From Actinomycetota bacterium (lineage in GTDB: Bacteria; Actinomycetota; Actinomycetes; Streptosporangiales; Streptosporangiaceae): 64,000 nucleotides of DNA. Below the pieces are notes generated by a model. That model worked only from the letters and a program-made list of their open reading frames with translations, made no database searches and was not told the DNA's origin. Shown piece by piece: positions 1 through 7,775 of the stretch. The stretch lies in NCBI GenBank assembly GCA_027313705.1, contig DAHVDE010000040.1, positions 28,693 through 92,692 of the forward strand, in the 5' to 3' direction. A program made the translations under genes and the position numbers. Position 1 is the stretch's first letter, and each line of letters opens with the position of its first letter.

Positions 1-420
1 TGCGTGCGCAACTCAGGTGCGGTCGCCGTCGCGGAAGGCGCGGGAGATCACGGCTGCGAGTACATGACCGGCGGCCGGGTGGTCGTGCTCGGCCAGGTGG
101 GCAGGAACTTCGCCGCAGGAATGTCTGGCGGCATCGCTTACCTGCTCGACCCTGACCCTGGCCTGATCAACACGGAACTTGCCGATGTCGAGCCGGTCAG
201 CGCGGCCGACGGCCAGTACCTCCGCGACCTGATCGGCAGGTACTACGCGAGCACGGGATCAGACGTCGCGGGCGGCCTGCTCGATGACTGGGACGCCGCC
301 TTGCCGAGGCTGCGCCTGGTGATGCCGCGCGACTACAAGAAAGTGCTTGCCGCGACCAAGCGGGCCGAGCGGGAAGGACTCGACGTGGGCGAGACAGTCA
401 TGGCGGCGGTGCGGACATGA
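1..420 (+). CDS. gltB: Glutamate synthase (NADPH) large subunit, C-terminal end (partial)
   Basis: Only the last 139 codons are in the window; the gene enters from the left edge. The visible part is the glycine-rich C-terminal domain of the alpha subunit, with the motif EGAGDHGCEYMTGG and a following glycine-rich stretch (GRNFAAGMSGGIAYLLD). GOGAT makes two glutamates from glutamine and 2-oxoglutarate; the large subunit holds the amidotransferase and FMN sites and partners the GltD subunit encoded next. The stop TGA at 418-420 is about 50 nt before the gltD start, so one transcript is likely. Family identity is secure from the motif and from gltD next door. Confidence 0.93.
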   Translation, partial: CVRNSGAVAVAEGAGDHGCEYMTGGRVVVLGQVGRNFAAGMSGGIAYLLDPDPGLINTELADVEPVSAADGQYLRDLIGRYYASTGSDVAGGLLDDWDAALPRLRLVMPRDYKKVLAATKRAEREGLDVGETVMAAVRT

Positions 421-471
421 GGTCTTCAGCAGACGGCAAAGACCGCGTACCGGAAGGGAGTGCCGGCTACC

Positions 472-1938
472 ATGGCTGACTCGCGCGGGTTCTCGACCAC
501 GCCGAGGCAGACGGCCGCCAGGCGTCCAGTCGACATTCGGATACAGGACTGGCGCGAGGTTTACTTGCGGATCGGAGCTTTCGATCTTGAACGCCAGGCC
601 GGTCGGTGCATGGACTGCGGTATCCCTTTCTGCCACCACGGGTGCCCGCTAGGGAACCTGATTCCCGAGTGGAACGACCTGGTGTGGCGCAAGCGCTGGC
701 AAGTGGCCGCCGCCCGGCTGCATGCCACCAACAATTTCCCCGAGTTCACCGGTCGGCTTTGCCCGGCGCCCTGTGAGTCTGCCTGCGTGCTCGGGATCAA
801 CGCCGACCCCGTGGCGATCAAGCAGGTCGAGGTCGAGATCATCGACCGGGCGTACGCAGAGGGCTGGGTGACAAGCCAGTCGGCCAGCGCGGCCGCGCGT
901 GCGGCCGGGCGGCCGGTGGCCGTGATCGGCTCAGGGCCTGCCGGACTGGCCGCCGCCCAGCAACTGACCAGGGCAGGGCACGCGGTCACCGTGTTCGAGC
1001 GTGCTGACCTGCCCGGTGGCCTGCTGAGGTACGGCATACCCGAGTTCAAGATGGAAAAGCGGCTGCTCGACCGCAGGCTCGCGCAACTGAAGGACGAGGG
1101 CACCGTCTTTCAGTGCGGCGTGGACGCGGGCGTGGACGTGAGCGTGGCAAAGCTCAGGACCGGATACGAGGCGCTCGTGCTTGCCTGCGGAGCGCGGGTG
1201 CCCAGAGGGCTGCCTGTGCCTGGCAGCGGGCTGGCAGGGATCCATCAGGCGATGGAATACCTGCCGCTGGCTAACCTGGCCGCGCTCGGCGGTACCGAGC
1301 CCGCCATCTCGGCAACTGGCAGGCACGTGGTGATCATCGGCGGTGGCGACACAGGGGCCGACTGCCTTGGCACTGCTCATCGCCAGGGCGCCTTGTCGGT
1401 AACTCAGCTGGAGATTCTGCCGAGGCCACCGCGGCAGCGGGCGGCGAGCCAGCCGTGGCCGACCTATCCGATGATCTTCCGGGTGTCGAGCGCGCACGAA
1501 GAGGGTGGCGAACGGATTTACGCCGTGTCAACCAAGGAGTTCCTCGCGGACGACAGCGGGCGGGTGCGGGCGCTCAGGCTGGTCGAGGTCGACCTGGTCG
1601 GCGGCCTGGCCGAGCCGAGGCCAGGTACGGAACGCGAACTCGCCTGCGACCTGGTGCTGCTCGCGATGGGCTTCACCGCCGCCGAGGAAGGCCCGCTGGT
1701 CAGCGACCTTGGCATCAGGCTCGACGAGCGCGGGCGGGTGCCGCGCGGAGACGACTACTCAGCCGCGCAGGTGCCGGGAGTTTTCGTTGCCGGTGACATG
1801 GGGCGCGGGCAGTCGCTGATCGTGTGGGCCATCGCGGAAGGCAGGTCGGCCGCCGCCGCGGCGGACAGGTACCTGACTGGCGATTCTGCCCTGCCGGCGC
1901 CGATACGGGCCTCGGCCGGTCCGCTCATGGCCGGTTAA
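472..1938 (+). CDS. gltD: Glutamate synthase small subunit
   Basis: The 488-residue protein is the FAD/NADPH-dependent electron-input subunit of GOGAT. Cysteines at about 46, 49, 54 and 58, and again at 97, 101 and 105, match the GltD iron-sulphur ligands. GSGPAG near 153 is the FAD site and GGGDTGADC near 290 is the NADPH site. I chose ATG 472 because the family begins MAD-GF-TTPR and because AAGGGA at 454-459 sits 12 nt upstream; an in-frame GTG at 460 lies too close to that ribosome site. It follows gltB directly and completes the ammonium-assimilating enzyme, in line with the amt gene at the right edge of the window. Confidence 0.95.
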   Translation: MADSRGFSTTPRQTAARRPVDIRIQDWREVYLRIGAFDLERQAGRCMDCGIPFCHHGCPLGNLIPEWNDLVWRKRWQVAAARLHATNNFPEFTGRLCPAPCESACVLGINADPVAIKQVEVEIIDRAYAEGWVTSQSASAAARAAGRPVAVIGSGPAGLAAAQQLTRAGHAVTVFERADLPGGLLRYGIPEFKMEKRLLDRRLAQLKDEGTVFQCGVDAGVDVSVAKLRTGYEALVLACGARVPRGLPVPGSGLAGIHQAMEYLPLANLAALGGTEPAISATGRHVVIIGGGDTGADCLGTAHRQGALSVTQLEILPRPPRQRAASQPWPTYPMIFRVSSAHEEGGERIYAVSTKEFLADDSGRVRALRLVEVDLVGGLAEPRPGTERELACDLVLLAMGFTAAEEGPLVSDLGIRLDERGRVPRGDDYSAAQVPGVFVAGDMGRGQSLIVWAIAEGRSAAAAADRYLTGDSALPAPIRASAGPLMAG

Positions 1939-1962
1939 CTGGCGGCAGGCCGCGAGCGGAGG

Positions 1963-1968
1963 TAACGT
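1963..1968 (+). promoter_or_regulatory. -10 element of a probable leaderless promoter (lgt-like gene)
   Basis: TAACGT lies six bases before the GTG start at 1975, with no ribosome-binding site between them. Transcription would begin at or next to the start codon, giving a leaderless mRNA. No clear -35 is visible, and the site is only 24 bp after the gltD stop. Confidence 0.4.
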
Positions 1969-1974
1969 CACTGC

Positions 1975-2871
1975 GTGTCCCCGCTCGCGTCGTCACCCAA
2001 CGTGCCGTTCTCGCTGGCCACCCTGCCTGGCCCGTTCAGCGGGCTATGGCGGCTTGGCCTGGTGACCGTGCACTGGTACGCGGTGTGCGTAGTGGCCGGG
2101 ATCTTGACGTTGCTCTGGATTGCCGAGCACAGGTACCGTGCCGCCGGAGGCAAGCGCTGGCTGATCATCGACCTGGCGACGCTGGCCGTGCCCGCTGGCC
2201 TGGTCGGCGCCAGGATCTACCGTGTTCTCATCGATCACGAGCAGTACTTCGGCGCGGGCAAGGACTGGGTTGGCGTGCTGCGGATCTGGGACGGCGGGTT
2301 CGGGCTGCCAGGTGCCGCAGCCGGGGGAGTGGTGGCGATCTGGTGGTGGTGCAGGCGCAGGGGCATCGCCACCGGCCCCGTGCTGGCAGCAGCCGCTCCT
2401 GGCATTGCCATCGGAGCGGGCATCAGCCTGATCGGCAACTGGTTCTCTCAGTCGCTGTACGGGCCGCCTTCCATGGCGCCGTGGGCGGTGCCTATCGCGC
2501 CGGCCAGCCGCGTCGCCGGCTACCAGGACTTCGGCACGTTCCAGCCGCTCTTCGGCTACGAGGCGCTATGGGACGTAGCGGTCGGCCTTGCGCTGGTGCT
2601 CGTGATCCGCAAGATGAACCTCACCGGTGACCGCGCGGTCGCGATCTGCGTGTCCGGGTACGCGTTCGGCGTGATCGGTGCCGGATCTTTCGCGGTGACA
2701 GGGGCGGCACAAGAACCGGGCCTGATCATCAAGCAGCTTGCGGTGTTCGCCGTGCTTGCCGTCGCGGCCGGGTATGTGTACGCGACCAGGGCCAAGCTCG
2801 GACCTGAACCGCTGACGATGCCGCAGCGGAGCCGGAGCCGACCGAGGACGGCCGGCGAACTGGCGCAGTAG
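1975..2871 (+). CDS. Prolipoprotein diacylglyceryl transferase family protein with altered active-site residues
   Basis: The 298-residue polytopic membrane protein has the Lgt fold markers: HWY near 33-35 (Tyr26 of E. coli Lgt), IWDGG near 104-108 and IGNW near 153-156 with a Gly at 163, matching the essential Asn146 and Gly154. Lgt moves a diacylglyceryl group from phosphatidylglycerol to the lipobox cysteine of prolipoproteins. Here the signature reads SLIGNWFSQSLYG, so the positions of Arg143 and Glu151 carry Leu and Ser. The C-terminal pair matching Arg239 and Glu243 is also gone (GYAFGVIGAG in place of the family's Arg- and Glu-bearing helix). The membership is clear, but normal activity is doubtful; it may be a second, divergent copy. 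lgt lies near glt or trp genes in many actinobacteria, so the location is ordinary. Confidence 0.8.
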   Translation: MSPLASSPNVPFSLATLPGPFSGLWRLGLVTVHWYAVCVVAGILTLLWIAEHRYRAAGGKRWLIIDLATLAVPAGLVGARIYRVLIDHEQYFGAGKDWVGVLRIWDGGFGLPGAAAGGVVAIWWWCRRRGIATGPVLAAAAPGIAIGAGISLIGNWFSQSLYGPPSMAPWAVPIAPASRVAGYQDFGTFQPLFGYEALWDVAVGLALVLVIRKMNLTGDRAVAICVSGYAFGVIGAGSFAVTGAAQEPGLIIKQLAVFAVLAVAAGYVYATRAKLGPEPLTMPQRSRSRPRTAGELAQ

Positions 2872-2946
2872 ATCGTCACGATGTCATGACAATATTTCTG
2901 GCTACCCGGTGATCCTCACATCTACCTAACGTTCTGAACAGTTATG

Positions 2947-2960
2947 GCATGATGTCATGC
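2947..2960. promoter_or_regulatory. Palindrome GCATGATGTCATGC, possible operator
   Basis: A perfect 6+2+6 palindrome sits in the 130-bp gap between the lgt-like gene and the tRNA. Its core GATGTCATG occurs once more at about 2880-2888, just after the lgt-like stop. The AT-rich setting and the repeated core suggest protein binding, but neither neighbour gene clearly starts here, so the target is unknown. Confidence 0.25.
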
Positions 2961-3001
2961 TATGTCTAGATTAGCGCATGAGCTAGCGGTCTTGCGGGTA
3001 G

Positions 3002-3074
3002 TGCCCCGGGTGGGATTCGAACCCACACTTGATGGATTTTGAGGCCATTGACTCTGCCGTTGGTCTACCGGGGC
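3002..3074 (-). tRNA. tRNA with anticodon CAA (tRNA-Leu), short variable loop
   Basis: Read on the minus strand this is a 73-nt cloverleaf: a seven-pair acceptor stem (GCCCCGG with CCGGGGC), discriminator A, D arm with GG in the loop, and a T arm GTGGG/CCCAC around TTCGAAT. The anticodon loop reads CTCAAAA, giving CAA with U33 and A37, which decodes UUG (Leu). The variable loop is only five nucleotides (CAAGT), while bacterial tRNA-Leu is normally class II with a long variable arm. The top anticodon-stem pair next to the loop is a C-U mismatch. It is transcribed away from the response regulator on its right. I recall a tRNA-Leu gene beside the PdtaR gene in mycobacteria too, which would argue for a conserved oddity. 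CCA is not encoded. Confidence 0.8.
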
Positions 3075-3111
3075 GAGGCTAAAGCGGCACGGCAACACGC
3101 GGAGGAGCGCC

Positions 3112-3816
3112 GTGCATCTGTTCAATGTAGCGGCTATAGATAGGCTTCAGTGGGTGAGCAGGACTCCCTATCGTGTGGTTATCGCCGAAGACGAGGCACT
3201 GATCAGGCTTGACCTCAAGGAGATGCTTGAGGAGCCGGGTCAGGACACCTATGTCGTGGTCGGCGAAGCGTCTGATGGCGACACCGCCGTCAAGCTGGCT
3301 GCTGAGCTGAAGCCAGATCTAGTGATCATGGACGTCAAGATGCCAGTACTTGACGGGATCTCCGCCGCAGAGCAGATTACGGCACGCCGGCTAGCGCCCG
3401 TGGTCATCTTGACCGCATTTTCACAACGTGATCTGGTGCAGCGGGCCAGCAGCGCTGGCGCGATGGCGTATCTGGTCAAGCCGTTCACTAAGGCCGACCT
3501 GATCCCGGCGATCGAGATCGCCGTGAGCAGGTTCGCGGAGATCGAGGCGCTAGCGACCGAGGTCAGCGACCTGCGGCAGCGGCTTGAGATGCGAAAGCTA
3601 CTCGACAGGGCCAAGGGCGTGCTCCAGGCCGGGCGCGGTATCAGCGAGCCTGAGGCGTTCAGGTGGATACAGAAGACGTCGATGGACCGCAGGATGACGA
3701 TGCGCGCGCTGGCGCAAGAAATCATCGACGAGCACCAGAAGGCAGCGAGCGCGCACCAGGCTGTGCAGGAACCGCCCGCCGGCGAGCAGCCCCGGCCGGG
3801 CGCTGAGCTCGGCTAG
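3112..3816 (+). CDS. pdtaR: ANTAR-domain response regulator (PdtaR-type antiterminator)
   Basis: The 234-residue protein has an N-terminal receiver domain (IAEDEALIRLDLKEML near 24-39, phospho-acceptor Asp near 74 in VIMDVKMP, Thr near 101 and Lys near 123) and a C-terminal ANTAR domain (about 150-215: RKLLDRAKGVLQ...EAFRWIQKTSMDRRMTM) that binds paired RNA hairpins to prevent termination. GTG 3112 has GGAGGAG five bases upstream; GTG 3154 is a possible shorter start. No histidine kinase is adjacent, as for PdtaR of other actinobacteria, whose partner PdtaS is encoded elsewhere. A short insertion (GQDTYVV) lies in the receiver domain before the GEA motif. Confidence 0.92.
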   Translation: MHLFNVAAIDRLQWVSRTPYRVVIAEDEALIRLDLKEMLEEPGQDTYVVVGEASDGDTAVKLAAELKPDLVIMDVKMPVLDGISAAEQITARRLAPVVILTAFSQRDLVQRASSAGAMAYLVKPFTKADLIPAIEIAVSRFAEIEALATEVSDLRQRLEMRKLLDRAKGVLQAGRGISEPEAFRWIQKTSMDRRMTMRALAQEIIDEHQKAASAHQAVQEPPAGEQPRPGAELG

Positions 3817-3842
3817 CGGGCGTTTTTAGGCAAGCGAGCAGG

Positions 3843-3873
3843 GCCGGGTCCCATACCCCCGTACGGACCCGGC
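3843..3873. terminator. Hairpin terminator between convergent pdtaR and thioesterase genes
   Basis: GCCGGGTCC at 3843-3851 pairs with GGACCCGGC at 3865-3873 (nine pairs, 13-nt loop). Flanking sequence (AAGCGAGCAGG with CTCGCCTGC) can lengthen the stem. It lies in the 300-bp gap between converging genes and has no long T run, typical of high-GC actinobacteria. The rest of the gap, to 4123, shows nothing else I can name. Confidence 0.5.
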
Positions 3874-4123
3874 GCCGGCTCGCCTGCTGCCGCCTGCTGC
3901 CATCTCGCAGCGACGGTACGGAGCCGGAGGCGTCCTTTGGTGCCGTGTCGGCCTTCCCCTGGCCGGCACGTTCTCTACTCGGACTCATCGAGCTCCGGGG
4001 AACACCGTAGCGATGAGCGCCCTGTCGTGCCCGGGCACTGCCATTACCTGGCCGGTATGGGCCAAACATCCGTTCAGCGCCGTCCCGCTCACCCGCTCGG
4101 CCCCGGCCAGTCGCTCTCCCACG

Positions 4124-4612
4124 TCAGGCGCCCACGGCACGCAGGTCACTCCCGCCGCTAGGCGCGGCCTCGCGCAGCAGGCAGCTGAGCCTGGCGGTGC
4201 AGATACGGCGGCCGCGGTCATCGCTGATCGTGATGTCGTAGGTGGCCAGGGTCCGGCCGCCGTGCAGCCTGATGGCCACGCCGGTGACCGTTCCGGCCGC
4301 CGCGGCGCGGTGGTGAGTCGCGTTGATCTCGATGCCGACGGTGAATTTGTCCAGCCCGGCGTGCAGAGCGGCGCCCACCGAGCCGAGAGTTTCCGCCAGC
4401 ACGCAGGACGCGCCGCCATGCAGGAGGCCGTAAGGCTGGGTATTCCCCTCGACCGGCATGGTGCCGACCACGCGCTCGGCGCTGGCCTCGATGATCTCGA
4501 TGCCCATCTGCCTGGCCAGGGTCTGTTTTTTCATCACCGCGTTGATGCGCTCGATGCCGGACCGCGGATCTGTGCCCGCCGGATCTGTGCCCGCCGGATC
4601 TATGCTAGTCAC
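4124..4612 (-). CDS. PaaI-family hotdog-fold thioesterase
   Basis: About 162 residues with a single 4HBT hotdog domain; the motif GNTQPYGLLHGGASCVLAET carries the conserved HGG and the catalytic acidic residue of PaaI/YbgC-like acyl-CoA thioesterases. I placed the start at GTG 4612 because GGAGG (4622-4618) is five bases upstream on this strand; an ATG at 4624 and a GTG at 4630 overlap that site. The N-terminus holds a small repeat (DPAGTDPAGTDP) encoded by a 15-bp DNA repeat at about 4566-4600. It is divergent from polA. The substrate cannot be read from sequence; a hydroxyphenylacetyl- or medium-chain acyl-CoA is usual for the family. Confidence 0.85.
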   Translation of the reverse strand: MTSIDPAGTDPAGTDPRSGIERINAVMKKQTLARQMGIEIIEASAERVVGTMPVEGNTQPYGLLHGGASCVLAETLGSVGAALHAGLDKFTVGIEINATHHRAAAAGTVTGVAIRLHGGRTLATYDITISDDRGRRICTARLSCLLREAAPSGGSDLRAVGA

Positions 4613-4702
4613 TGCCACCTCCATGGTCACCGCGGTGGTCGCTGGCCCGCTCGGCGCAGCTTAGTGGTTGCCGAGGAGAGCCATTTTGTCGGCAGGCCGC
4701 AC

Positions 4703-4708
4703 TACGAT
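4703..4708 (+). promoter_or_regulatory. -10 element of a probable leaderless polA promoter
   Basis: TACGAT lies six bases before the polA GTG at 4715, with no Shine-Dalgarno sequence in between. The spacing is what a leaderless mRNA needs. No good -35 is visible at 17 bp. Confidence 0.45.
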
Positions 4709-4714
4709 TGCGGG

Positions 4715-7447
4715 GTGGCTCACTCTCCCCCGGCTGGTACAGATGACCTGCTGTTGCTGCTTGACGGGCACTCACTGGCGTACCGCGCGTTCTTCGCGCT
4801 GCCCCCTGAGAACTTCTCCACCACGACAGGGCAGCCAACCAACGCCGTGTACGGGTTCACCGCGATGCTCATCAACGTGCTGCGCGACGAGAAGCCCAGC
4901 CATGTGGCCGTGGCCTTCGACCGCAGCGAGCCGACGTTCAGGCATGAGCAGTACGTGGAGTACAAGGCGACGCGCAAGGAGACGCCCGCCGACTTCAGGA
5001 GCCAGCTCAGCCTGATCTTCGAAGTGCTCGACGCGCTCGGAATCGCCTGGCTTTCCGCGCCGGGCTGGGAGGCCGACGACCTGATCGCGACTCTCGCCAC
5101 CCAGGCCGCGGCGGCCGGCATGAAGGTGCTGATCGTTACCGGTGACCGTGACACGTTCCAGCTCGTCACCGGCGACGTGACCGTTCTTTACACGATGCGC
5201 GGCATCAGCGAGATGGCCAGGTTCACTCCGGAAGCCGTGGTGGCCAAGTACGGGCTCACGCCGGCCCAGTACCCGGACTTCGCGGCGCTGCGCGGCGACC
5301 CTAGCGATAACCTGCCAGGCATCCCTGGTGTCGGGGAGAAGACGGCGACCAGGTGGATCACGGACTTCGGCTCGCTTGCCGAACTCGTCGATCACGTCGA
5401 CCAGGTCAAGGGCAAGGTGGGCGACAGCCTGCGCGAGCACCTGGACAGCGTGCTGCGCAACCGCAGGCTCACCGAGCTGACCCGCGATGTCCCGCTCGAG
5501 GTTGGCCCGGCCGAGCTGGTGCCCTTGCCCTGGGACAGGGACCAGATTCATCAGCTTTTCGACACCCTTCAGTTCAGGGTGCTGCGTGACCGGCTCTACG
5601 CGACCTTGCCGAACGGGATAATCGCTCACAGAACGGCCGAGGCGGCCCCGGTGGCGCAGGCCGGGTTCGAGGTCAGCCTTGACCGGCTCGGGCCAGACGA
5701 GGTCAGCGACTGGCTGGCGGCGCACGCCAGCGACGGACGTCGCAGCGGGCTCGCGGTCAGCGGAACCTGGGGGCGGGGGACGGGGAGACCGGCCGGCCTG
5801 GCGCTCGCCGTCGCCGACGGCGAGGCTTCGCCCGCCGCTTTCATCGATCCTGTGCGGCTCACCGAGGCCGACGATAAGGCGCTCGCTGCCTGGCTTGGCG
5901 ACGAATCCGAGCCTAAGGCGATGCATGACGCGAAGGGGCCTATCCACGCACTGGCCGCGCATGGGTGGGCGCTGCGCGGCCTGACCAGCGATACGGCGCT
6001 CGCGGCCTACCTGGCGCTGCCCGGGCAGCGTTCCTTCGACCTCGCCGACCTCGCGCTGCGCTACACCAGGCGGGAGCTGAGCGGCGAAGCCACCGCTACC
6101 GGGCAGCTCACGCTCGACATGGCGGAAGAGGAAACCGAGGGCGCCAGGTCACTGGCGCTGCGTGCGCTGGCGACCGCTGACCTCGCCGATGCGCTCGACG
6201 CCGACCTGGCCAGGCGCGGAGCCACCGAGCTGCTTGCCGACGTGGAACTGCCGCTGGTAACCGTGCTCGCGCGGATGGAGCAGGCGGGGATCGCCGCCGA
6301 CATAGAGCACTTCGCCGGCATGTCGGCGAGCCTCGGCGCCGAGGTCAAGGCGGCCGAGCAGGGGGCGTACGCCGCCACCGGCCACGAGTTCAACCTCGGC
6401 TCGCCCAAGCAACTGCAGGAAATGCTGTTCACCGAGCTCGGCCTGCCCAAGACCAAGCGGATCAAGACCGGATACACGACCGACTCCGAGGCTCTCACCG
6501 GCTTGCTCGCGCAGACCGGGCACCCGGTGCTCGGGCACTTGCTGCGGCACAGGGACGTGGCCAAGCTGAAGAGCATCGTGGACTCGCTGATCCCGATGGC
6601 AGGCGTCGACGGGCGGATTCACACCACGTTCAACCAGATGATCGCCGCGACGGGCAGGCTCAGCTCTACCGACCCCAACCTGCAGAACATCCCGATCAGG
6701 ACGGAAGAAGGCAGGCGGATCAGGCAGGGCTTCATCGTGGGTTCCGGGTACGAATGCCTGCTCACCGCTGACTACAGTCAGATCGAGCTGCGTATCATGG
6801 CGCACCTGTCAGGCGACGTGGCTCTCGCCGGCGCCTTCAGCTCTGGCCACGATTTCCACGCGGCGACCGCCTCCCGTGTCTTCGGCATCCCGGCCAAGGA
6901 CGTGACACCCGACCTGCGCAGCAAGGTCAAGGCCATGAACTACGGCCTTGCCTACGGCCTGTCCGTGTACGGGTTGTCACAACAGCTCAATGTGCCTGCC
7001 GCGGAAGCGCGCGGCTACATGGACGAGTACTTCGGCGTCTTCGGCGGAGTGCGCGACTACTTGCAGGCGGTCGTGGCCCAGGCTCGCCAGGACGGCTATA
7101 CGCAGACGATACTCGGTCGCCGCCGATACCTTCCTGACCTTACCTCTGACAACAGGCAGCGCCGCGAGATGGCCGAGCGGATGGCGCTCAACGCCCCGAT
7201 CCAGGGGTCGGCGGCCGACATCATCAAGGTGGCCATGCTGCGGGCGGACCGTGCCATCACCGAGGCTGGCCTCGCCTCGCGCATGTTGCTTCAGGTGCAC
7301 GACGAACTGCTCTTCGAGGTGGCCCAGGGCGAGCTCGGAATGTTGCGTGACTTGGTCAGCACCGCCATGTGCGGTGCCTTCGAGATGAGCATCCCGCTCG
7401 AGGTGTCCATGGGTACCGGCCGCAGCTGGGCGGAAGCCGCCCACTGA
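4715..7447 (+). CDS. polA: DNA polymerase I
   Basis: The 910-residue protein carries the 5'-3' exonuclease/flap domain (GWEADDLIATLA, GDRDTFQLV, helix-hairpin-helix LPGIPGVGEKTA), a 3'-5' exonuclease-like domain, and a family A polymerase domain with motif A (DYSQIELRIMAHLSGD), motif B (KVKAMNYGLAYG) and motif C (LQVHDELLFEV). The acidic residues of the proofreading site are absent (the first strand reads SGLAVSGTWG), as in other actinobacterial Pol I, so proofreading is probably lost. The O helix has Tyr (NYG) where E. coli has Phe762, a change linked to weaker discrimination against dideoxynucleotides. The reading frame stays open further upstream, but homology starts at GTG 4715. The role is Okazaki maturation and repair. 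Confidence 0.95.
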   Translation: MAHSPPAGTDDLLLLLDGHSLAYRAFFALPPENFSTTTGQPTNAVYGFTAMLINVLRDEKPSHVAVAFDRSEPTFRHEQYVEYKATRKETPADFRSQLSLIFEVLDALGIAWLSAPGWEADDLIATLATQAAAAGMKVLIVTGDRDTFQLVTGDVTVLYTMRGISEMARFTPEAVVAKYGLTPAQYPDFAALRGDPSDNLPGIPGVGEKTATRWITDFGSLAELVDHVDQVKGKVGDSLREHLDSVLRNRRLTELTRDVPLEVGPAELVPLPWDRDQIHQLFDTLQFRVLRDRLYATLPNGIIAHRTAEAAPVAQAGFEVSLDRLGPDEVSDWLAAHASDGRRSGLAVSGTWGRGTGRPAGLALAVADGEASPAAFIDPVRLTEADDKALAAWLGDESEPKAMHDAKGPIHALAAHGWALRGLTSDTALAAYLALPGQRSFDLADLALRYTRRELSGEATATGQLTLDMAEEETEGARSLALRALATADLADALDADLARRGATELLADVELPLVTVLARMEQAGIAADIEHFAGMSASLGAEVKAAEQGAYAATGHEFNLGSPKQLQEMLFTELGLPKTKRIKTGYTTDSEALTGLLAQTGHPVLGHLLRHRDVAKLKSIVDSLIPMAGVDGRIHTTFNQMIAATGRLSSTDPNLQNIPIRTEEGRRIRQGFIVGSGYECLLTADYSQIELRIMAHLSGDVALAGAFSSGHDFHAATASRVFGIPAKDVTPDLRSKVKAMNYGLAYGLSVYGLSQQLNVPAAEARGYMDEYFGVFGGVRDYLQAVVAQARQDGYTQTILGRRRYLPDLTSDNRQRREMAERMALNAPIQGSAADIIKVAMLRADRAITEAGLASRMLLQVHDELLFEVAQGELGMLRDLVSTAMCGAFEMSIPLEVSMGTGRSWAEAAH

Positions 7448-7535
7448 CCGTCTCGGCCGGCCTTGCGGCACCGGGGCGATACCGGCCAGGAGCTGAATAT
7501 CTTGCATCTGGCTGCTAGCGATCGGCGTACCGCGA

Positions 7536-7564
7536 TTGACCGCCCGGCCAGGCTCTCATATGCT
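7536..7564 (+). promoter_or_regulatory. Promoter upstream of rpsA
   Basis: TTGACC (7536-7541), a 17-bp spacer and TATGCT (7559-7564) form a good housekeeping-sigma promoter. The start point would be near 7571, leaving a leader of about 205 nt before rpsA. A second weaker pair, TTGCTT (7685-7690) and TATGTG (7707-7712) with a 16-bp spacer, would give a leader of about 55 nt. The 328-bp gap from polA holds nothing else I recognise. Confidence 0.5.
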
Positions 7565-7775
7565 GATCGGTGCGTTGTGATCTTTCGCAGTCCGCCATGG
7601 ATACGCACGAGCGGGGGCGCCTGAAGCCGCGGCCCGTGCGGCAAGCACCGCAGGCGAACATCGATGCACTTGCCAGTATCGGTGTTGCTTTCCGGGCGAG
7701 GTAACCTATGTGGGACGCGTTGCGCATCGCGCCAAGAAAACCCAGACCCTGTCCGTATCCGGAGCCCATTTACAC

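Noticed and set aside
3112..3156. Later start of pdtaR at GTG 3154
   Set aside because: GTG 3112 has a much better ribosome site (GGAGGAG), so the longer form was kept, although the first 15 residues are not conserved.
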